Positions 6,307 to 6,790 of a stretch of DNA of 6,790 bases are shown here, piece by piece. Positions within the stretch are counted from its first letter, which is position 1. Every line of letters starts with the position of its first letter. A model generated the notes under the pieces. It was not told the origin of the DNA and did no database searches. It saw only the letters and a list, made by a program, of their open reading frames with translations. A program made the position numbers and the translations under genes. This stretch comes from Solirubrobacterales bacterium (lineage in GTDB: Bacteria; Actinomycetota; Thermoleophilia; Solirubrobacterales; Solirubrobacteraceae), in contig JACRMD010000299.1 in assembly GCA_016215085.1 (NCBI GenBank), positions 1 to 6,790 of the forward strand, written 5' to 3'.

Positions 6307-6790
6307 TCACCGCAGGGTCGCCCGCAGGACGACGGTGCCCGGCCGCCTCGGCCGGTCGCCGCCGTCCTCGCGGGTGACCAGCAGCTCGCCGGCCGCGCGG
6401 TCGACCGCCGCGTGGCCGTCGAGCGGGCGATCCTTCGTCACCGGCGGGAAGAACCCGAGGAAGCGGCGGCCGAGCCACAGGGCGTACACCTTGCTCGGCG
6501 GCAGGCCGGCGGCGCGCACGCTGATGGCGCCGCGCGCCACGTCGACCGTGCCGACGGCCTTGCCGGCCCTGTCGCGCAACGGGTAGGAGCGGACCTTCGG
6601 CACGCCGCGGACGAGGTCGCGGCCGATGACGATGCTGACGTCCGCGTCGCCGGCCACCGCGGGCACGCCGCGGTCGACCGCGTGCGGCTCGACGCCGAGG
6701 AGGCCGAGCGCGTCGGGCACGACGCGTGCCGCGTCCTCGTGTCCGGGCGCGTACCCGGCGCCCGTCCTCTCGATGTCGTGGGTGGGCGCG
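6307..6790 (-). CDS. LytR_C-like / RskA-like domain protein, C-terminal part (cut by window edge)
   Basis: The last 160 residues of a protein that starts beyond the right edge are visible; the frame stays open through 6790. A GTG at 6720 is an internal codon, not a convincing start, because the upstream residues (DIERTGAGYAPGHEDAARVV) continue the same domain. The first part, ending DADVSIVIGRDL (about 6613-6650), resembles the end of the LytR_C domain found at the C-terminus of LytR-CpsA-Psr envelope proteins. The second part (about 6310-6560) resembles the extracytoplasmic domain of RskA-type anti-sigma factors: ISVRAAGLPPSKVYALWLG, then LGFFPPV, then RRPGTVVLRATLR. Both assignments are by recalled pattern. 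An envelope or extracytoplasmic location is inferred. It could equally be an uncharacterised actinobacterial secreted protein. It converges on the thiolase with no bases between the stop codons. Confidence 0.6.
   Translation of the reverse strand, partial: APTHDIERTGAGYAPGHEDAARVVPDALGLLGVEPHAVDRGVPAVAGDADVSIVIGRDLVRGVPKVRSYPLRDRAGKAVGTVDVARGAISVRAAGLPPSKVYALWLGRRFLGFFPPVTKDRPLDGHAAVDRAAGELLVTREDGGDRPRRPGTVVLRATLR

Noticed and set aside
4095..6377. A plus-strand open frame running through the amine oxidase, the leader and the thiolase
   Set aside because: It is an out-of-frame shadow of two well-supported genes with an Arg-rich, featureless product.

Overview
The window is very GC-rich and dense with long open frames on both strands, as expected for an actinobacterial chromosome. 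Three things suggest a soil member of the Thermoleophilia (Solirubrobacterales type): leaderless-looking starts with a TAnnnT box 6-7 bases before the start codon, an actinobacterial two-component kinase with a membrane 'putative sensor' region, and a thiolase and a C-terminal RskA-like domain of the style I associate with that class. This placement rests on recalled family resemblance, not on a search.

Layout. Positions 1-289 (minus) hold the start of a NarL/FixJ-type response regulator that runs off the left edge. Positions 286-1533 (minus) hold its partner histidine kinase, overlapping it by ATGA. Upstream of the kinase on the same strand (1567-2815) is a berberine-bridge-type FAD oxidase gene. 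It appears broken: about 40 codons that should carry the FAD-histidine loop are missing, and the two halves are in different reading frames. A divergent Nudix hydrolase gene follows (2908-3447, plus), then a Tat-exported flavin amine oxidase (3499-5022, plus) and a thiolase (5146-6306, plus). A minus-strand gene (6307-6790, cut by the right edge) meets the thiolase stop to stop. It seems to join the tail of a LytR_C domain to an RskA-like domain.

Regulation is the least explained part. A perfect 17-base palindrome is centred at -42 of the presumed leaderless amine oxidase start. The thiolase has a long leader: a 7-bp hairpin or palindrome overlaps a good -10 box, and two identical 22-bp direct repeats spaced 33 bp apart lie between that box and the ribosome binding site. 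The thiolase therefore looks specifically regulated, while the Nudix and amine oxidase genes look leaderless.

Functionally this is a mixed chromosomal neighbourhood: signal transduction, two flavoenzymes (one apparently dead), nucleotide-type hydrolysis, beta-oxidation or acetoacetyl-CoA chemistry, and a cell-envelope-type protein. I see no mobile element, CRISPR array, RNA gene or phage gene. I do not see a clear new multi-gene system. The most novel material is the thiolase leader, the amine oxidase palindrome, the broken oxidase and the domain fusion at the right edge.
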